From assembly GCA_045223835.1 (NCBI GenBank), contig JBGUZS010000152.1:1-14790 (forward strand): a DNA stretch of 14,790 bases, in the 5' to 3' direction. Within the stretch, counting starts at the first letter, position 1. Each line of letters opens with the position of its first letter. The position numbers were made by a program, and so were the translations under genes. Shown here in pieces: positions 13,720 through 14,790 of the stretch. The stretch is from UBA1774 sp045223835 (GTDB lineage: Bacteria; Bacillota; Clostridia; Oscillospirales; Oscillospiraceae). Under the pieces are notes generated by a model that saw only the letters and a program-made list of their open reading frames with translations, searched no databases and had not been told where the DNA came from.

Positions 13720-14054
13720 AGCATTTACGGTCCCTGGGCGCGGGGAGACAGCTCCTGTATCTGATGGCGGTGCTCCTGCCCCTCCCGGGGCTTTTCCCCT
13801 TTCTGTACAGGCCGGAGCTCATTCCGCCGGGGCCGGAGGGGGGCATCGTGTGGTTCCTTCTGGTTCCTCCGGTCCTGGGGTTCCTGTTGGGGGCGGCAAA
13901 CCTGTTCCTGATCTTTTCGGGTCATCCGCCCCGGGAGAACCGCAGCCTGTGGGACGGTTTCCTGGCTGCATCCCTGGTTCCGGATCTGGCTCTCGCGGGC
14001 TTCAGCCTGTTCATTGCGCTTATCCGACACGGGACATGGGCCGCGCCCACGTAA
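13716..14054 (+). CDS. Small three-helix membrane protein
   Basis: A 112-residue protein with hydrophobic helices at about 11-31, 43-68 and 80-103 and a basic N-terminus. I do not recognise the family. It starts with GTG, overlapping the preceding stop by four bases, and has GGAGG seven bases upstream inside the regulator gene. Overlap and spacing place it in the DUF2975 operon. There are no catalytic motifs or conserved polar residues in the helices that would suggest transport. It may work with the DUF2975 protein or with the following membrane protein. Confidence 0.7.
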   Translation: MKHLRSLGAGRQLLYLMAVLLPLPGLFPFLYRPELIPPGPEGGIVWFLLVPPVLGFLLGAANLFLIFSGHPPRENRSLWDGFLAASLVPDLALAGFSLFIALIRHGTWAAPT

Positions 14055-14077
14055 AACACGGAGAGGAGGATTTGGAT

Positions 14078-14587
14078 ATGGACCTGCGGGATTGGCGTCC
14101 TTCGGGCATGGGCAGGGTCGTATTGCTCCTGGCGGCGGTCCTGGCGCTTTTGGGGTTTTTCCCCTTGCTTCTCTGCGGCCTGGTGTACCTCTGGCAGCTC
14201 CTGTGCCTGTCCCTGCTGGCCGCGCCGGTCCCCCTGGTGCTCCTGGCTCTGGGGAAAAAGAAAAAGGCGGTCGTTTCCGCCTTTCTTCTGTGTCTCCTCC
14301 TGATGCTGGGATCTGCGGCCTGGATCGCCCATCATCCCTTCTTCCGCTGCCCGGAGGAATGCCGGCCGTATATTTCCCCAGAGGAAGAGGCGCGGATCAT
14401 CGGATACAACGGCGGCCTGTACTCATATCGGATCCCGATTTTCCCCGTGTGCGTCGACGTGACGGCGGCGGATGAAGACAGTGTGCGCGTCCGGACGCAG
14501 TATCTGTTTTTCGGCAGCACGGAGATGGAGATCGGCCTGTCCGACAGCGCAGATCCCGTGCCCAGCCTGATCCGGGGACTGCATTGA
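14078..14587 (+). CDS. Membrane protein with C-terminal extracytoplasmic domain
   Basis: A 169-residue protein of no family I know. Three hydrophobic segments at about 12-33, 35-58 and 63-84 are split by a GKKKKA loop, which should be cytoplasmic. An ~85-residue soluble domain follows, beginning FFRCPEECRPYISPEEEARIIGYNGG, with a close Cys pair (91 and 95) and a third Cys near 125, then strands VRVRTQYLFFGSTEMEIGL. The topology puts this domain outside. The start ATG at 14078 has GGAGG eight bases upstream; the same frame extends further back but that overlaps the preceding gene. It is the last gene of the operon, 23 bases after its neighbour. The function is unknown. Confidence 0.75.
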   Translation: MDLRDWRPSGMGRVVLLLAAVLALLGFFPLLLCGLVYLWQLLCLSLLAAPVPLVLLALGKKKKAVVSAFLLCLLLMLGSAAWIAHHPFFRCPEECRPYISPEEEARIIGYNGGLYSYRIPIFPVCVDVTAADEDSVRVRTQYLFFGSTEMEIGLSDSADPVPSLIRGLH

Positions 14588-14675
14588 AGGGTAAGCGCCT
14601 GTTCCCTCACCCCCTGTTCCTTCCGGCCAGGATCATTCCCGAGGAAGCGGACTCTCCTCTCCAACAGAAGCAGCA

Positions 14676-14702
14676 GCGGAGGCGGCATTTTGCCGCCTCC
14701 GC
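14676..14702 (+). terminator. Hairpin at the end of the DUF2975 operon
   Basis: GCGGAGGCGGCA (14676-14687) and TGCCGCCTCCGC (14691-14702) form a perfect 12-bp stem with a TTT loop, about 90 bases after the last stop. The plus-strand tail (CCAGACTG) has no U-tract, so termination there is uncertain. The minus-strand tail (TGCTGCTTCTG) is only slightly better. Confidence 0.5.
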
Positions 14703-14738
14703 CCAGACTGTAGACAAAGGGGCAAAAGCCTCGCAGAG

Positions 14739-14790
14739 TTCGCGCCCGCAGGCGCGAATGAGATGAGATTCATTTTGGGGCGAAATTCAT
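14739..14790. repeat. Repeat-rich right edge of the window
   Basis: TTCGCGCC-CGCA-GGCGCGAA (14739-14758) is a perfect 8-bp hairpin. Next to it are GATGA iterations and an AATGA/TCATT inverted pair, then ATTCAT at 14768-14773 and again at 14785-14790. A small GGC-AAAA-GCC hairpin precedes them near 14721-14730. No coding region is convincing. It may be part of a dispersed intergenic element continuing beyond the window. Confidence 0.35.

Noticed and set aside
14584..14766. 60-codon open frame at the right end
   Set aside because: It overlaps the previous stop, runs through hairpin structures and has low-complexity composition without a start signal.

Overview
The window looks like a chromosomal segment of a high-GC member of the Clostridia, probably an uncultured gut or rumen relative of the Oscillospiraceae or Christensenellales. 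The pointers are strong AGGAGG ribosome-binding sites before nearly every gene, TTGACA/TATAAT-type promoters, lipoproteins with LxGC lipoboxes, a BspA-like leucine-rich-repeat protein and a DUF2975/HTH_26 gene pair. The assignment is an inference. I see no tRNA, rRNA, CRISPR array, transposase or phage gene.

Left part (about 200-1660): a visibly AT-rich islet. It holds a zinc-ribbon/leucine-rich-repeat protein and a two-helix membrane peptide, both leftward, with a rightward XRE regulator opposite. Two 18-bp direct repeats, each with a CCA-N3-TGG dyad, sit on a near-consensus promoter between the membrane peptide and the regulator. Next, and GC-rich, comes a leftward lipoprotein with a probable NTF2-like C-terminal half (1799-2704), behind a long leader.

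Centre (3068-10900): a leftward four-gene operon and the main point of interest. From its promoter at 10870-10898 it reads: an extracellular solute-binding lipoprotein; a membrane-anchored homologue of linalool dehydratase/isomerase (LinD) that keeps the two active-site cysteines at the same nine-residue spacing; a fumarate-reductase-like FAD flavoprotein; and an Old Yellow Enzyme/2,4-dienoyl-CoA-reductase-like FMN/4Fe-4S/FAD protein. It ends at a hairpin at 3068-3109. A LysR regulator lies just upstream on the same strand with its own promoter. The set suggests capture of an unsaturated alcohol, perhaps an isoprenoid or sterol-like compound, followed by dehydration or isomerisation and then anaerobic C=C reduction. 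The domain combination recalls the bai bile-acid operon (OYE proteins plus FAD flavoproteins around a dehydratase), but with a LinD-type enzyme in the dehydratase role. No permease gene accompanies the binding protein in this window.

Right part (12000-14790): a MarR regulator with unusual charged, His/Cys-containing N-terminal and Arg/Gly/Pro-rich C-terminal extensions, expressed divergently from LysR and flanked by GTTAGGTAC direct repeats. A terminator follows. Then a rightward four-gene operon encodes a DUF2975 membrane protein, a YozG-type HTH_26 regulator and two further small membrane proteins. It is preceded by a perfect 11-bp-arm palindrome next to a consensus promoter. The window ends in a hairpin-rich non-coding stretch.
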